Shown here: positions 22,997 to 35,611 of the stretch, one piece after another
Layout: each line of letters begins with the position of its first letter
Numbering within the stretch: position 1 is the stretch's first letter
Origin: Sclerotinia nivalis
Lineage: Eukaryota; Ascomycota; Leotiomycetes; Helotiales; Sclerotiniaceae
Direction: 5' to 3'
DNA length: 64,000 nt
Assembly: GCA_029531795.1 (NCBI GenBank)
Contig: JAPEIS010000005.1
Location: forward strand, 1,424,001 to 1,488,000
Notes under the pieces: model-generated
What the model was told of the DNA's origin: nothing
The model's database searches: none
What the model saw: only the letters and a program-made list of their open reading frames with translations
Program-made: the position numbers and the translations under genes

Positions 22997-24405
22997 TCAC
23001 TTTCCTGTGGGTCGCAGGCCTAAGTGAGCCAGCAAGTCTTGGTTATCATGTTCCTCCTCCAATCCCAATTCCCCAACCTTCTTCCAAAATTTACTCAAAT
23101 GCCTCGTTCCGCTATCACAAAGAATAGTGACCACCGTACTTCCCTTTTCTAATTCCAATGCCGTTGCAACTGCTGCCACGCAATTGACAGCGCTGCTACT
23201 TCCCACAAAGATTCCATCCTTTTCCACTAACCACCTCGCCATTTTAAGTGCCTGCAAGTCTGTCACCTTGACGGCGTCATCGATAATTTCTCGTCCAGCT
23301 TCGAAGTTTTGTGTCAAGCGGTTAATTCCAATCCCTTCGACGATAGTATCAACTTGCTGCCGACGTCTCGTACCTTCTTTCTCGGTTGAAGAGAACATCA
23401 CACCGTGTTTCATTTTATTGTAAAGACCACTTCCCTCGGGATCAGCGAGTACGACTTTTAGGTCTTGTCCCATAAGCTGCTCTTGTTTTAAGTAGAGTGC
23501 TACTCCTGAGATGGTTCCTCCTGTACCAGCGCCGGCCACAAACGCATCAATCTAAATGTCATCAGTTAGAATTGTGTAAAATTTCCGGAGTTTTAGTTGC
23601 TCACATCCCCTCCTGTCTGGGCATAAATCTCAGGTCCTGTAGATTGAAAATGCGCCCGATAATTTGCAGCGGATTCGAATTGATCGGCAAAGAAGCCTCT
23701 ACTGGAATCCGTTTTGGAGGCTGTATGCTCCTTTGCTCTTCTTCTTGCCAGGTTGACGAAATGCTCTGTAGAAGTGATTGGTGCAGGTGTGACTCTTTCA
23801 ACTGTGGCACCTAAATGATGAAGAAGATCCGATTTCTCTGTGCTCTGATCATTAGGCATGCAGATATATGCTTTGTAACCTCTAGCACGTGCTAAAGTTG
23901 CAAGTGAGATGCCAGTTGATCCAACAGTGCCTTCATAAATAGTATCTCCTCGACCGGGTTTCAAGAATCCTTCCTCTTCTGCCATCGTAATCATATTCAA
24001 CGCTACTCTATCTTTAGGACTTCCTCCACCTCCATTGAGGAATTCCGCTTTGGCAAGAATGGTACATCCTGTTGCATCGGAAAGACTCTTAATCTTGAAT
24101 AACGGTGTGTTCCCAATACATCCTTCTATTCCCTCTGGGATTGGAGGTTTTGGTAATCCAACGATTGATTTCCGAGTTCGGTCTTCTAGTTTTAATGGAG
24201 GAAGGTTAGACCCCACTGGCCTTAGATCAGATGATGAAGAATCAGATGCAATAGTTCCAGTTCCCTTCCCCTTTCGCCGTCTTTGATATCTTCGTTCTAA
24301 ATCTGGATATAAATCCTTGAAACCCAATGTCAACAGAACTCCTGCGACGAATGCAACTGCAACTGCCGCAGTTCCATATGCCTTGGGATGATTGCTCATA
24401 GACAT
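22997..24405 (-). CDS. Cysteine-synthase-like PLP protein with membrane anchor (Mcy1 type)
   Basis: The protein has the fold-type-II PLP fold of O-acetylserine sulfhydrylase. Yeast Mcy1 is the mitochondrial outer-membrane member, whose reaction is not well defined. The exons are 23605-24405 and 22997-23551 (minus; 53-nt intron), giving 451 aa. Residues about 10-30 form one hydrophobic anchor (YGTAAVAVAFVAGVLLTLGF) followed by basic residues. The PLP lysine is K131 in GGGGSPKDRVALNM. EGTVGSTGISLA (about 158-169) matches the substrate-binding Ser/Thr loop, and VAGAGTGGTISGVA after the junction is the phosphate-binding glycine loop. Soluble cysteine synthases lack the anchor, which argues for the Mcy1 branch. 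The gene starts 201 bp from an oppositely oriented mitochondrial-protein gene. Confidence 0.87.
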
Positions 24406-24606
24406 CTTATCATCGTATTTTCATCATATCAATCATAGATAGTAGGTTTCAACATTTTGTTAATGTCGTGATTTTCACAACTCGACTACTCTCTCAATAA
24501 ATATCCTTGCAAAACTTTGTGGAAAGAAGCTTGGACCAACCAGAACTTGACATTGTGACAAGAGGTTCCCCAAGAAACACACAGTAGGAATTAAACTCTT
24601 TTGTCT
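24406..24606. promoter_or_regulatory. Compact bidirectional promoter
   Basis: Only 201 bp separate the start codons of the Mcy1-like gene and the NDUFAF7-like gene, so promoters and leaders of both must share this stretch. No specific operator is recognised. Confidence 0.65.
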
Positions 24607-26223
24607 ATGGACTCTCCAATTGTGGCACAACTGTTCCGGCAGCTATTCCGACATAAAAATTGTCGAGTTTTACGGTCTCATTCCTCGTTATCCTCTCGAG
24701 CTTGGAATGGGCATGGTACGCAGTTGAGATGTTTGTCGAGCACCAGTAGGAGGGGCAGAGGGGTGAAGGAGACGAGCAAGAATGAAAGCCATTGGCAGCA
24801 GAGAACAGACTTGTTTCCTGTAGATATGATGGAGGAGTTCAATAAATATCCCATGGTTACAGCAGATCAGCTTAGAGGGAGGAGAGAAAGACCTAGGCGT
24901 GTAAAGATGCTGACGCGAGATTTTATCGAAGGTATTCACAAACCGCTCTTTATCATATAGCAGACCTTCCTGACATACTATGCAGATAGTTTATACAATT
25001 CTTCTTATGGCTATTTCTCCAAACAAGTCGTAATCTTCACTCCTGGCGAACCCTTCGATTTCAACTCCCTCGAAGATGAACCCGCCTTTCACCGTCTCCT
25101 GGGTCAACGGTACACCGAGTTTGAGGACGAGTTGGATCTTAAATCCCCCAATGAGACCCGTCAACTATGGCATACACCGACGGAGCTCTTCAGGCCTTAC
25201 TACGGCGAAGCTATAGCCCGGTATTTGGTCAACAACTACAAAATATGGCAATACCCATACCACGATCTCATAATCTACGAAATGGGAGCCGGAAACGGCA
25301 CCCTCATGCTCAATATCCTCGACTACATTCGCGTCACAGAACCTGAGGTTTATGCCCGCACAAAGTTCAAGATCATTGAGATATCCAGCAATCTCGCATT
25401 TTTACAAAAGTTACACCTCTTAAGGAACGCCAATTCTCGAGGACATTCATCTAAAGTTGAAATCATCAACAAATCAGTCTTTGAATGGAACCAGATAGTA
25501 CCGTCGCCATGTTTCTTCCTAGCGATGGAAGTATTCGACAACTTTGCGCATGACTCCATTCGATATGACCCTGTCACGGAAGAACCTCTCCAAGGCACCG
25601 TCCTGATATCCAACACCGGCGACTTCTACGAGTTCTACACACCCACTATCGACCCCATAGCATCCCGTTTCCTCCGCGTACGACATGCTGCTACAAATGG
25701 AAAATATCCACACCCACTTCCGCAGAACAAATTAGTGAGATCGTTGAGGAATAGCATGCCATTCGCTCCGAATCTTAGTCAGCCAGAATATATACCTACG
25801 AGACTTATGCAATTCTTCGATATATTGGCCAAGTATTTCCCGGCACATAGATTGGTGACGAGTGATTTTCATTCGCTGCCGGATACAATCAAGGGAGTTA
25901 ATGCACCAGTTGTGCAGACGAGATATAAAAGGAGGACAGTTCCTGTGTCGACGCCCTTTGTGAGCTTAACTATCCTTCTCCCCTTCATCGCTTCATGGGC
26001 TAATACGAAATAGGTACATCAAGGGTATTTCGACATATTGTTCCCTACTGATTTCGCGGTCATGGATAATGTATACAGAGCCATCACAGGGAAATTCACA
26101 CAAGTTTTATCACATGAAGAGTTTCTGAACCGATGGGCTTATGTGGGACAGACGGAGACCAAGAATGGGGAGAATCCTCTTTTGACGTGGTATAAGAATG
26201 CCAGCGTTCTTACCACAGTATGA
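24607..26223 (+). CDS. NDUFAF7-like protein arginine methyltransferase, mitochondrial
   Basis: NDUFAF7 (DUF185/MidA family) dimethylates an arginine of the NDUFS2 subunit during early assembly of respiratory complex I in the mitochondrial matrix. The exons are 24607-24931, 24986-25959 and 26014-26223 (502 aa), joined at GT..AG sites in frame (IEG|DSLYNSSYGYFSKQ; STPF|VHQGYFDILFPTDF). The first 50 residues are rich in Arg and Ser and lack acidic residues apart from D2, fitting a mitochondrial targeting peptide. The SAM-binding glycine motif is EMGAGNGTL at about residues 208-216. FFLAMEVFDNFAHD is the family's second conserved block (NE-D-type loop). The in-frame TTG at 24601 is ignored in favour of the ATG at 24607. 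Filamentous fungi have complex I, so the role is plausible. Confidence 0.88.
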
Positions 26224-26555
26224 AGAATAAAATACCAAGTAACTGTGCACATTGCAAAATTCCTATCAGCGCACAGTATATGATAAAATTTGATTTTCTA
26301 TTTATGTTATTTGGCAACTAATCTTTTCTAGTTGGCTATTGTACAAAGCCTCCCTGGTTGGGGAGAAAAAAGAGCTTAAAACAAAGCTGTATGTTCCGCA
26401 GAGTTAAAAATGATGTCATCAGCTATAGAAGCATTCCTACATGTTACTCTAACTTCGAAAAGTTGAAGCACGTAGGTGTAAATATATTGATGAAAACAGC
26501 CCATTAACTCCACTTTAATCCATTCTATTGCACACCGGAATATACTTCATTTCCA
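26224..26555. other. Spacer between convergent genes
   Basis: 3' flanks of two convergent genes; no further feature seen. Confidence 0.6.
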
Positions 26556-28041
26556 CTAATATTTATAGAAAGCCGCCATTTCTTCTTTCAAAGCCATGAT
26601 CATCTTCGAAAGATTTGTATACTCACGAAGGTTCGTGTCAAGAATCAATGAGTATTCAATTGTGTTTTTCGGCTCGAGCATGTGCAATTCCTTCATCGCC
26701 TTCCTATGGGAAGTGTTTAGCTGCTCAATAGTATTGATAAACTCGACCTCTTTTTCCGCCAAACCGATCATAGTCGATCTGATATCGGCAAGTTTGACAA
26801 GTTCCTTCAAACACAGATAAGCGTCGGTTGTCATAAAGACCACTCGAAATTGGTCGATAAAATTTCTTTGTTGTTGGCAGTAGCGGTCTCTAGGTTTGGA
26901 ATCATTGATACTCGATTTTGTTGTGATACCATTTGTAATCTCCTCGATCAGGTTCTCCAATTGAGAAGCCATTTCACTAGTGGGAACGTTCTGTTGCAGT
27001 CGTTCACCTTGTTGTATAAAACCCAAAATTCGATTGATTCTTTCAGTGACAGTATCGAGTTGAGACTTTTGTTGGTTGATCCAATCTTCGACGAGTGGAT
27101 AGAGGGATTCGAATGTGTTGGAAATAAATTCGTACTCGTTCTCGGCTTCAGTATCGTTGGGAACATCTTCGCACTTATTGTCGGGTTCTTGGAATTTGGA
27201 ACTAGGACCTTCGAAAGTGTTGTTGGAAAAATTCTCATAAGAGTTTTCGAGGTTGTAGGTTTTATAGTGACAAAGTTCGGGGGTGTTCAAAAGGGCATGT
27301 GATCTGGAATTCTCAAGCACAGTTGTAGAGGATCCTAATCTGCTGTACTCAGATGGAGATGCCGGAGATGGTGATAATCCTCTGGTATCCACGTTAGCAT
27401 CAATAAGAGCACTGTTAGTTTAGAATCAACCTAGGAGTATACCTACAGTTGTGCCGGCTTTAAACTTCCGAATCTTCTTCCCAGGCTTGGCGTATCAGGG
27501 ACTTTTTCTTTGCCATGTTTCGATGTGGTAGTCTCTCTGTATGACAATCAGCTTGATATGCGCGATCAATCTCCCATTACACCCACGATTCCACAAGAAC
27601 AGTTCCTCGGCTATTGAGATCATGCTCTGACTGTAAACCAATCGATCCAAGGTCTCGGCCACTGCGATGGCGCTTCGCTGGCGATACTTGCTCTTTCTCG
27701 CTACTTGGCTTTCTGGTTAAAAGTATAAGCAACGTCAAAATGCACTTCAATGCTCAATCTTGTTCGGAAAATTACCGAATTGATGGAGTAAAATACGAGT
27801 TTTTCTCTACTTCGCAATGGTTGCGTTTGCGGGGGCTGCAGGAGGAGGATGGATCTGTTGTTTGCTCTTCGACACTGTTATGTTGAGACACCTTAGTAAA
27901 CTCATCTCATCGAAATAGACGGCACTGGATATTCTAGCAAAGTAGTAGTACTCACTCTGAATCTTGTAAGACTTCTCTCACAGTGACGATAGGCTCTTTG
28001 TTTCTTACCGCAAGGTTTGAGCTCCACTCCAATGCGTCCAT
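26556..28041 (-). CDS. Unknown coiled-coil protein, 418 aa, five exons
   Basis: The model has minus-strand exons 27956-28041, 27776-27874, 27587-27712, 27447-27536 and 26556-27411, all with GT..AG ends and continuous frame. The N-terminal 140 residues are basic and disordered with SP/TP sites (EEQTTDPSSSCSPRKRNH; SPAKRHRSGRDLGSIG; KVPDTPSLGRRFGSLKPAQL), looking like a nuclear or cell-cycle-regulated tail. The C-terminal 250 residues are helical coiled coil (SLYPLVEDWINQQKSQLD; LEPKNTIEYSLILDTNLREY) with no enzyme motif. The long open frame alone would start at a GTG; the upstream exons supply an ATG at 28041 in the context ACAAAATGG. I do not recognise a family; a kinetochore, spindle-pole or chromatin role is a guess from the architecture only. 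Confidence 0.7.
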
Positions 28042-28594
28042 TTTGTGGCGAATACTTGAATACTAAAGAATTGATATAGTATTTTAATGTTATAGTAAGC
28101 AAACGAAAAGAGGAATCATAGAACGGCCTTTTTGAAGAGGGAAAGAGAAATCCTGAGAGGTTCACGTTATGGGAACAGGTGTAAGGGAGGGTAATGCTCA
28201 AGACGTCTCGAAGTGGAAGGAGATTAGGGATATTCGTTCTTACCTTTTCAGGACTTTACACCACTCTGATGAGATCTAAGCTACTATTTTACTTTCACGG
28301 GTGTTGAATGATTTCATGTCAATGCTTTATGGTTGCTCATAAACTCAAAAGAGGTATGTAGTGCCAAATGTGTCCCGTTTGCCAAGTAGGTTTCACGGAA
28401 AAGCCAAAGTCTATTTCTCGTTACTACATCTACCTATCCAAACATCAAAGAACTGCACAACAAAAAAATACTGAGAGCCTCTTGCTCATCTTAAAATAAT
28501 AGGATGATACTCGCCAAATGCTTTAACCACCTAACCGCTTCGATAAATCGTTCGGCGTGTTCAGACAATATCATGTTGTTAAATATCATGATAG
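28042..28594. other. Spacer
   Basis: It holds the promoter of the coiled-coil gene and the 3' flank of the catalase gene. No further feature seen. Confidence 0.55.
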
Positions 28595-30434
28595 TCATCT
28601 TGCTCCTCGTAAGGTCGACAATTCCGCAATTCTTCTCATTATTCTCATCGCCAAATCCTTATCAACCCTCCCAAATATCTCTGTGATAGAAGTCAGTCAC
28701 AAATGCCTCATAGTCACCAACCACACAAGAAAAAACACAAGTCTTACCAATTGCCTCTCTCCTAATTCTTTCCTCCTTAATATTGATCAAATTCTCGGCA
28801 ACATTACCCACCAAATGTTCCTGCTGACCCTCCTGATTTCCCAAAACCTCTCTCCAAAAGTTTCTCGGTTGTACAAAATCATCGTCTGCGACCTCACTCG
28901 TGAACGCGGTTACCTTTCCGCTCCAAACTTCATGTTGAATGTCATGTACAGCCTGAACATTCCGACTCGCACGAGCAAGTGGAACAAAACTTGATCGAAC
29001 ATAGTTGGGGTCTGGGCCATAGTTGCCGTTGATGGAAGAAAGGCCATCACGTTGATATGGCGTGTAGACGGGACAATGAGGAGCGTTGGATCGGAGTTGC
29101 TGATAATTTGTGCCGAGGCGGTACCGGGCGGCGTCTGGATATGAGAAAAGACGGGCTTGAAGCACTTTCAAAGGTAGGGATGGTTAGCGATGTTTATATG
29201 TAAAGACAGGAGTGAAAACTTACCTGGATCTGCGGATGGGGCTATACCTGGAACCATATTCGAGGGCGAGAAAGCGGCTTGTTCGATATCTGCGAAGAAA
29301 TTGTTCGGCTACACGCAATTAGTGGAAGGAGAGTAATAGGTGGATGAGACTACCTTACATTTCTATTTAGGGTCATCTTACCAAAGGGCCTTAATGGAAC
29401 ATCACTGTGTGGCCAGACTTTGGTCATATCGAACACATTCCAACGAAAAATTTTTGCGTCTTTGGGATCCATCACTTGAACACTTGCTGTCCAGCTAGGA
29501 AAGTCTCTACGCTCAATAGCATTAAAAAGATCCAACTTATGGTGATCCAGATTCACACCTGAGAGTTTCTCTGCATCTGCAGCTGTATTGCTTTTCACTC
29601 CCTGGTTTGAAATGAAGTGGAATCGTACATACTTGAACGTACCATCTTGTTTGGTAAATTTGTAAGTATGGCCACTGTACGCGTTCAAATTACGTAGTGA
29701 AGCAGGAGTCCCTCGGTCTGAAAACAGGTACATGATTTGATGAGTTCCTTCCGGGTTATTGTTGTGGAAGTCCCAGAACATGTCAGCATCCGGGGCATTG
29801 GTTTGCGGGTGTCGTTTGTGGGATCGATTCAAGGAAGGGAATTTGATGGGATCGCGAATGAAGAATACAGGAGTATTGTTGAAGACGAAATCTTGGTTTC
29901 CTTCCTCGGTGTAAAACTTCATGGCATATCCTCGCACATCGCGTACTACATCTGGACAACCTTTCTCGCCTCCTACCGTGGATATGCGCACCATACAAGG
30001 AGTTTTCTTTCCAATGCCATTTAAGAAGGCTGCTGAAGTCAAGTCTGAGATGTCGTGAGTAACTTCAAATTCGCCAAAAGCGCCGGCTGCTTGGGCATGG
30101 ACTACTCTGCAATTTGTTAGTGACTATCTTCAAATGCCTTTGCAATACATACCTCTCTGGGATTCTTTCTCGAGCAAAATGCGCAAGTGTTTCGATTAAT
30201 TGTGTATCTTGCAATAGCATAAGACCTCCTAAACCGAAAGTGTTTAATCGTACGGAAGTAGTTGGATCGGCAACCGGTATTCCTAAGACAGGTTAATATT
30301 ATAACATTTAGTAAAGATCCATGGACGAAGTACCTTCGGCTAAAGTGTAAACAGGTCTTTCGGGGGAACCGAGCTGTACGGGAAGTCAGTTGTGGCCGAG
30401 ATAGATCATTGGATTTTCATACCTTTGATGCCAT
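28595..30434 (-). CDS. Monofunctional haem catalase
   Basis: The enzyme converts hydrogen peroxide to water and oxygen. Seven minus-strand exons give 505 aa: 30423-30434 (only 12 nt, encoding MASK), 30334-30373, 30153-30282, 29359-30106, 29224-29308, 28748-29164 and 28595-28680. The catalytic residues are present: H64 in RVVHAQAAGAFGEF, N138 in VFNNTPVFFIRDP and the proximal haem ligand Y347 in RLFSYPDAARYRLG. RISTVGGEKGCPD and FHFISNQGVKS are also family landmarks. Length fits the small-subunit class (about 500 aa) rather than the 700-aa secreted type, and no signal peptide is seen. The C-terminus, joined through the last intron, ends LRGAR, which is not a canonical PTS1 peroxisome signal. 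The first and last exons are supported only by splice sites and frame. Confidence 0.93.
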
Positions 30435-32528
30435 TTTGTAAAGTGTAATTGTGGATTATGATTTTGAAATGAAGTATGTATGGGGGTCTTTTAGTACAGA
30501 GACTGGTTAAATAAAATTTATAAAAATTTGATGCTTCAGTTCTACTCACGGACAAAGGAGCTAGACATACTTTGTAGTTATCGTAGATCTCTATGTGAGC
30601 TGCACATCAACAAATTCGACCAGACTCCGAAGGTATCAACGGAGTATTCGTGGAGAGTGAGCGTACTGGCGTTCAGTTCTCTGAATGCGTCATACGTGAT
30701 ACATCAACATGTATGAGCATACAAGGCCTGCTCAGCCAAAAAAATGAAGATAACTCGGAGAATTAAAGATTACTCAATTGTACAGCATAATCGGAGGCAT
30801 CAGATAAGAATTGCTGCATAAAAAGCCTAATACATGCAACAAGACAGGTAGGTGTGATTAATAATCAAATTACATGCTTTACATACCGAACTGAAGGAAA
30901 ATTTTCCATCTTGTAATACAGGAACAGGAAACCTCATGAAAATAGAACGTGTAGTAATGAGCGAAGTTCTTAGATTCAGACTAGGAATTCACTATATCAT
31001 TTCTCGTATTGTCGAATCCATCTATTAAGACATTTGCATCGTGAATTCTGCCTGACAATAAAGCTTTCCAATAAGTGAGAAAGGTATCAAGCCAATGATG
31101 CGCTCGCTGTGTTACACTATACCAGAAGTTGTGATGTTCTCGACTTGTTTGTAGTTGTTTACAAAATGGATGGAAAAACTCGGCATGAGAATCAGCAACA
31201 TCGGAAAGTTGCCGAATCTTCAAATTCGGAATTCTTCTATGCTGGGCTTCTCCGATTGTTCTCCGAAACGAACCCAACTTGCACCTCAATCTTGATTTGG
31301 ACATTATAATAATATTGAATATTTTCAGTGATATATGACTCAACATTATATATGTTTATACTTTCGAAAAATTCTTTATGCATCCTTATACAGACCAATA
31401 TACGGAATACGAGCAATACTAGTACGAACATTGACTGTGGATAAACAATTTACAAATATTCGACCAGTTACGTGCCTCCCCCAGCTCAGTAGTAGTAGAA
31501 TGGGTGAGTATAGTGATTTAATTGCCTCTCAGGAAAATGCCAATAAGCTTCAGGTTTATCCCGGACTACAAACTCAGGTAGAAGGATGGAGGCAGAAGGT
31601 GTGAGGTCGGACATAGTCAGGATGTTTAGTCACTGAAATTGGTTCAGCCATGCTGCTCAAGTAGCTCAGAATGGAAAATGTCAATAGTTTGTCGGCATCC
31701 TTCACTTGAAATAGTAAATCTCGTTGGACAATTTACGTCTAATAACCCCCTCCTCTCCCCCAACCCCGTCTTCCTTGCCCACCTTTCAAAGCCACACTCT
31801 TTCCCCCGATCCCACAATCGCACAAGTCTCACGCATCAAAAACATTACACAGACTTAAAACAATTGAGCTATTCATTTATTTATTCATTCATTCATCCAT
31901 TCTTTCATTCATTCATCTACTATCTCACAACAATTCACAACCAATAATCACACCCACACCCACTTGCCCCTCACCCCCTTCCAGCCAAAAAAAACTACCT
32001 AGGTAGCTAAACTGCTCTCCAAATCCACATCCACCAACATCCCTATACAAAAGAACGCCCAAATCAAAACCAGCGCTCAAATATATCCTGCAAGTATCTA
32101 CCTCCCCATGTAAATTCATTATCAGTCATTTATCCCATTTGCTGTTTTATCATTTCTTCTTATTCATCTTATTCATCTTCCATGTTGAACTTAACCATTT
32201 TGAATGAACCACCTCCATCATCCATCTATCATGCAATGCACCCATACCATCCATGCCAAAACAATCCCACCGGTCGTAGATTTTAGAAAAATCTCAATCA
32301 ATCCCAAATACAATCCAAGTCCAATCCAAAATCATAGTCCTTTGTCGCCATACCATAATCTGCTATCCATTTCCATGCTAAATTTTCCGTTTCATTTTCA
32401 CTTCGTTTTCGTTTCCATTTCCATAAATCATAAAACATAAAAACTCCCATACTCCCGCACTCCCTCCAATATGCTCTCCTCTCTTCCCCTTCTCTCTTCC
32501 CCTCTCTTCCCCTTCTCTCCTCCCAACA
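30435..32528. other. Spacer with no supported gene
   Basis: A minus-strand frame (30981-31346) contains somewhat protein-like sequence, for example FFHPFCKQLQTSREHHNFW, but no motif or splice extension, so it is left uncalled. TTCAT-type repeats occupy about 31870-31925. Pyrimidine-rich low-complexity sequence runs up to the stop of the next gene. Confidence 0.5.
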
Positions 32529-32889
32529 CTAATGCAACCTCTCCTTCAAAACCACCACCGCCGCCCACCCCTCGCAACACCTCGTACTCATACCATGTCC
32601 ACACCAAGGACAACTAACCCTCGTACTAACCACACCACTAACTCCCAATCCCTCATCCTTAACCACCGCCTCCGGTTTCGCCATACACTCATAAAGTTTA
32701 CTCGGCAAATCATGAAAATACTTGCATCCACAACAGATAACAAACATTTTCGCCATTGGTTCAATACCACCTTGTCCATTGCTATGAAGACTTTGAGCCG
32801 AGGATGTTGCCATTTGATGCGCCGAGGAACGAGGACCTTTTTTGGGAGGAATGGCGAGACGCGCAGAGCGGAGGTATTGACTACTTTCG

Positions 32890-32920
<31 letters not shown>

Positions 32921-35611
32921 CTTTTTCTGAGGAGCTGGAATTTCCGTTTGAATTAGATGATTCACCTCCATTGAGAACGGGCGATGACATGAGTGAGTTT
33001 TTCGAATCGTTATATTGCGCGTAAGCAGATGCGGATGCAGATTCTCGTTTTCCTTTACCGACATTTTCATTTCCATTTCCAGACACGTTATTTCCCTCAC
33101 TTGTTTGTCGTTTACCCTGACTCTTTCGTGGACGTAACGGTTGATGTTTAAGCTTTGGGAGGAAATTCAAAGTATTTTGCAGTGCAGTAGTTGATGACGA
33201 TTTACTCAAACTAAGTCTCCGTTGAAGCTCTGCAACCCCCGCTTCTGTATTGGGGTCCGCAGAAGCTAAAGATGCATGAGGATTTGTAGACTGTGCTTTA
33301 GGGGTCGCCTCACCATTTAGGGTAGTAGTATTGCCATCTTCATCTTTGAGTCTGATAGGAAGGGGAGTTTGATTCCAAGAATCTTGGATTTTGTGATATT
33401 GGCGGGATGCGGTATCATGACTAGCTACAATAGGACCCTTCTGTGATTGTGGTCTCGATACTGCTGGAGTCGTAATATTGGATTGTTCATCGAAGCTCAA
33501 ATACTCCTCACTTGATCCGGTGAAAGATCTAGAGCTGGATCTTCGATCCTTCTTTTGTCGACGAGGTGAGGTTACATTAGCCGTCTGCGGAGAGAGTTTC
33601 TCCCGCGATGCTGGGTTGGCTTCTGGTGGTGGTGATGTTATCGGAGACAAATACTCGGGTTCTGATACTCTCCGACCAGATTGACTTGGCAGTGCAGATC
33701 TGCTATCAAATCCATTGGTGCGTGGCGAAAGAGTGGACTGTGGACGTAGCTTTTTGAGAGGTGCGTCCAGATGAGAAGTTTGTAGAGAAGGCGAGGTCGT
33801 TGCAGATAGATGTTTACCAAATGTGGTCGTTGTAGCATCCTTGTCACCTTTGGGTTGAGTTGATAATGGACTCGGGTATAAAGATGATTCTTGTAGATCC
33901 CGCCTGGAAAACATACCCTCCTCTGGTTGGATACTGCTTTGAGATGCTTGTGGAGTGAGCTTAAAACCTGGAGGCGCGCATTCACTGTCAAGGAATGCAC
34001 GAAAACTTTCTCCATTCTCTACTGATTCCGGATCGTTTCTAGCTCCAGAAGCCGACTTACTACGACCATTCGCATTATGGATTGACGGTGTTCTTCTCAT
34101 GATTTCTCTTTTTGGGGCGGCGTTCAATTTCATGTCGTGTGATGAGCTACTTTGATCTTGTTGTTTGCCGTGTCGCTTTTGCTTGGGGAAATATTCGTTA
34201 TTTTCAGAGTTCACAGCTTCAGGAGGAGTATCAAAATTCTGAAAATACAAAGGCTCTTGTAATTCTTGAGTTGATGGTTTGTGTTTTTCCAAGCCAAATC
34301 TAAATCCTGGAGATGGAGGAGCAGCAGGCGATTGAGGCTTAGCCTTATTCACCGTTGACTCGGTAATATGATCTGGTCTGAAGTTTTCACTCGGCTTTCG
34401 GGCTCGAGGATTTCTACTCATGATTGGTTCTAGATCACTCGAAGGCTGTTTACTGGGCTCCGGTTCTGTCAGAGTATGGGGACTAGAAGAGTCCTCACTT
34501 TGAAATTTCGTTGGTAATTCGACAGCGGGTGAACCAGTTCCTGAAGAACTCAACAGGTCCAATGCGCGATATCGAGAGTTCTCAAGTGAGATTGGTGGCC
34601 GACTTTGACTGGGTTTGTTACTGTGACCAGCTGTTCTAGTATTTGAGGATTTTCCGTCTCGGGGTTCGTTTTGGGCTTGATTCTCATTAGATTGTTGTAA
34701 TTTTAAGCCTCCTATGAATCCTGATGAATTTGGAGAGTTCGAGATAGATTGGGTTCGTGGTGTTGCAGATGCAGATACGCTTGTGGACCTGGATCTGGAT
34801 CTGAAAGAAGACATAAGCTTCTTGAGTCCAAGATCAAAACTCGTTCGCCTTGATCGTCTTCCATCATCGGGATCAGGACTCAATTGTATTATTTCTGGAG
34901 TAACTGGGACTGTAGGCTCAGAGTTGGCTCGGCCCACTGGAACTGCGGGAACCGTTTTACTTAGGCGCTTGTTGGTTGGAGGCGTCTTGCTCAATCGACC
35001 TTTTTGTTTTTGTGCCGCGGCACGGGTCTCCTTTTCGGCCTTTTCTTTTTCTTTCTTTAACCGCTCCTCTTCCTTCTTGCGCAGATCTTGAGCTTCTTTC
35101 CTAGCTATTCTTCTTTGCTTGCCATCACCACCATCCCAAGCAGGCGACCGACATATCGAGGATGCATCAGAATCGTCTGCATCTGCTTCAACTTCCAGTG
35201 ATTTCTCCTTTACCGGCTCAATTAAAACTACATTTTTAGATGTTTTGATTTTCGTCTCAGGCTTTTTGGAGCTCTGCGTGGGAGGTATCGCAACGGATAA
35301 TGTTGGAGCAGTCATTGCTCGTTCTGATTGTCTGACTGGGGAAGGACGTTCGGGAGGAGGAGCATAGGTATATACATTAGGAATACTCGGACGCCTTTCG
35401 CGAAAGAAGGTATTACGCAGCGGTTGACTGACTGTCATTGTCGAGGCTTGCATGCGCTGCAGCTAGTTCATGTATGTTAGGCAATATTACTTGGCAATGT
35501 GAGGTATTGTTTGCGTACCTTGTTCTTCTTCTCTAAATCGAGCATACGTTGAAGTGTGTTTCTCCGTGCTGCTTCCGAACGGCCATGTTTCTCTTTCTCC
35601 TTGGGATTCAT
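32529..35611 (-). CDS. Large disordered protein with Cys-rich C-terminus
   Basis: The two minus-strand exons are 35519-35611 and 32529-35462 (1008 aa). The first exon starts at an ATG in GAAATGAATCC and encodes a basic helical stretch (NPKEKEKHGRSEAARRNTL). The bulk is Ser/Pro/Arg/Lys-rich and disordered, with a charged helix at about 35030-35110 and a run of about ten Asn from an AAC/GTT microsatellite. The last 75 residues are ordered: FVICCGCKYFHDLPSKLYEC, then CPWCGHGMSTRCCEGW, which contain paired CxxC motifs likely to bind zinc. An AG acceptor directly before the start (TTTTAATTCAG) hints at a leader intron. I believe similar conserved hypothetical proteins exist in other ascomycetes, but I know of no function. 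Confidence 0.78.
32892..32923. repeat. (GTT)n trinucleotide repeat inside coding sequence
   Basis: About ten GTT units on the plus strand read as AAC (Asn) codons in the minus-strand gene, making a poly-Asn tract whose length is likely to vary between strains. Confidence 0.85.

Noticed and set aside
30981..31346. 121-codon minus-strand frame with protein-like C-terminal half
   Set aside because: No motif, no splice partners, opposite-strand frame of similar length; evidence too thin to call a gene.
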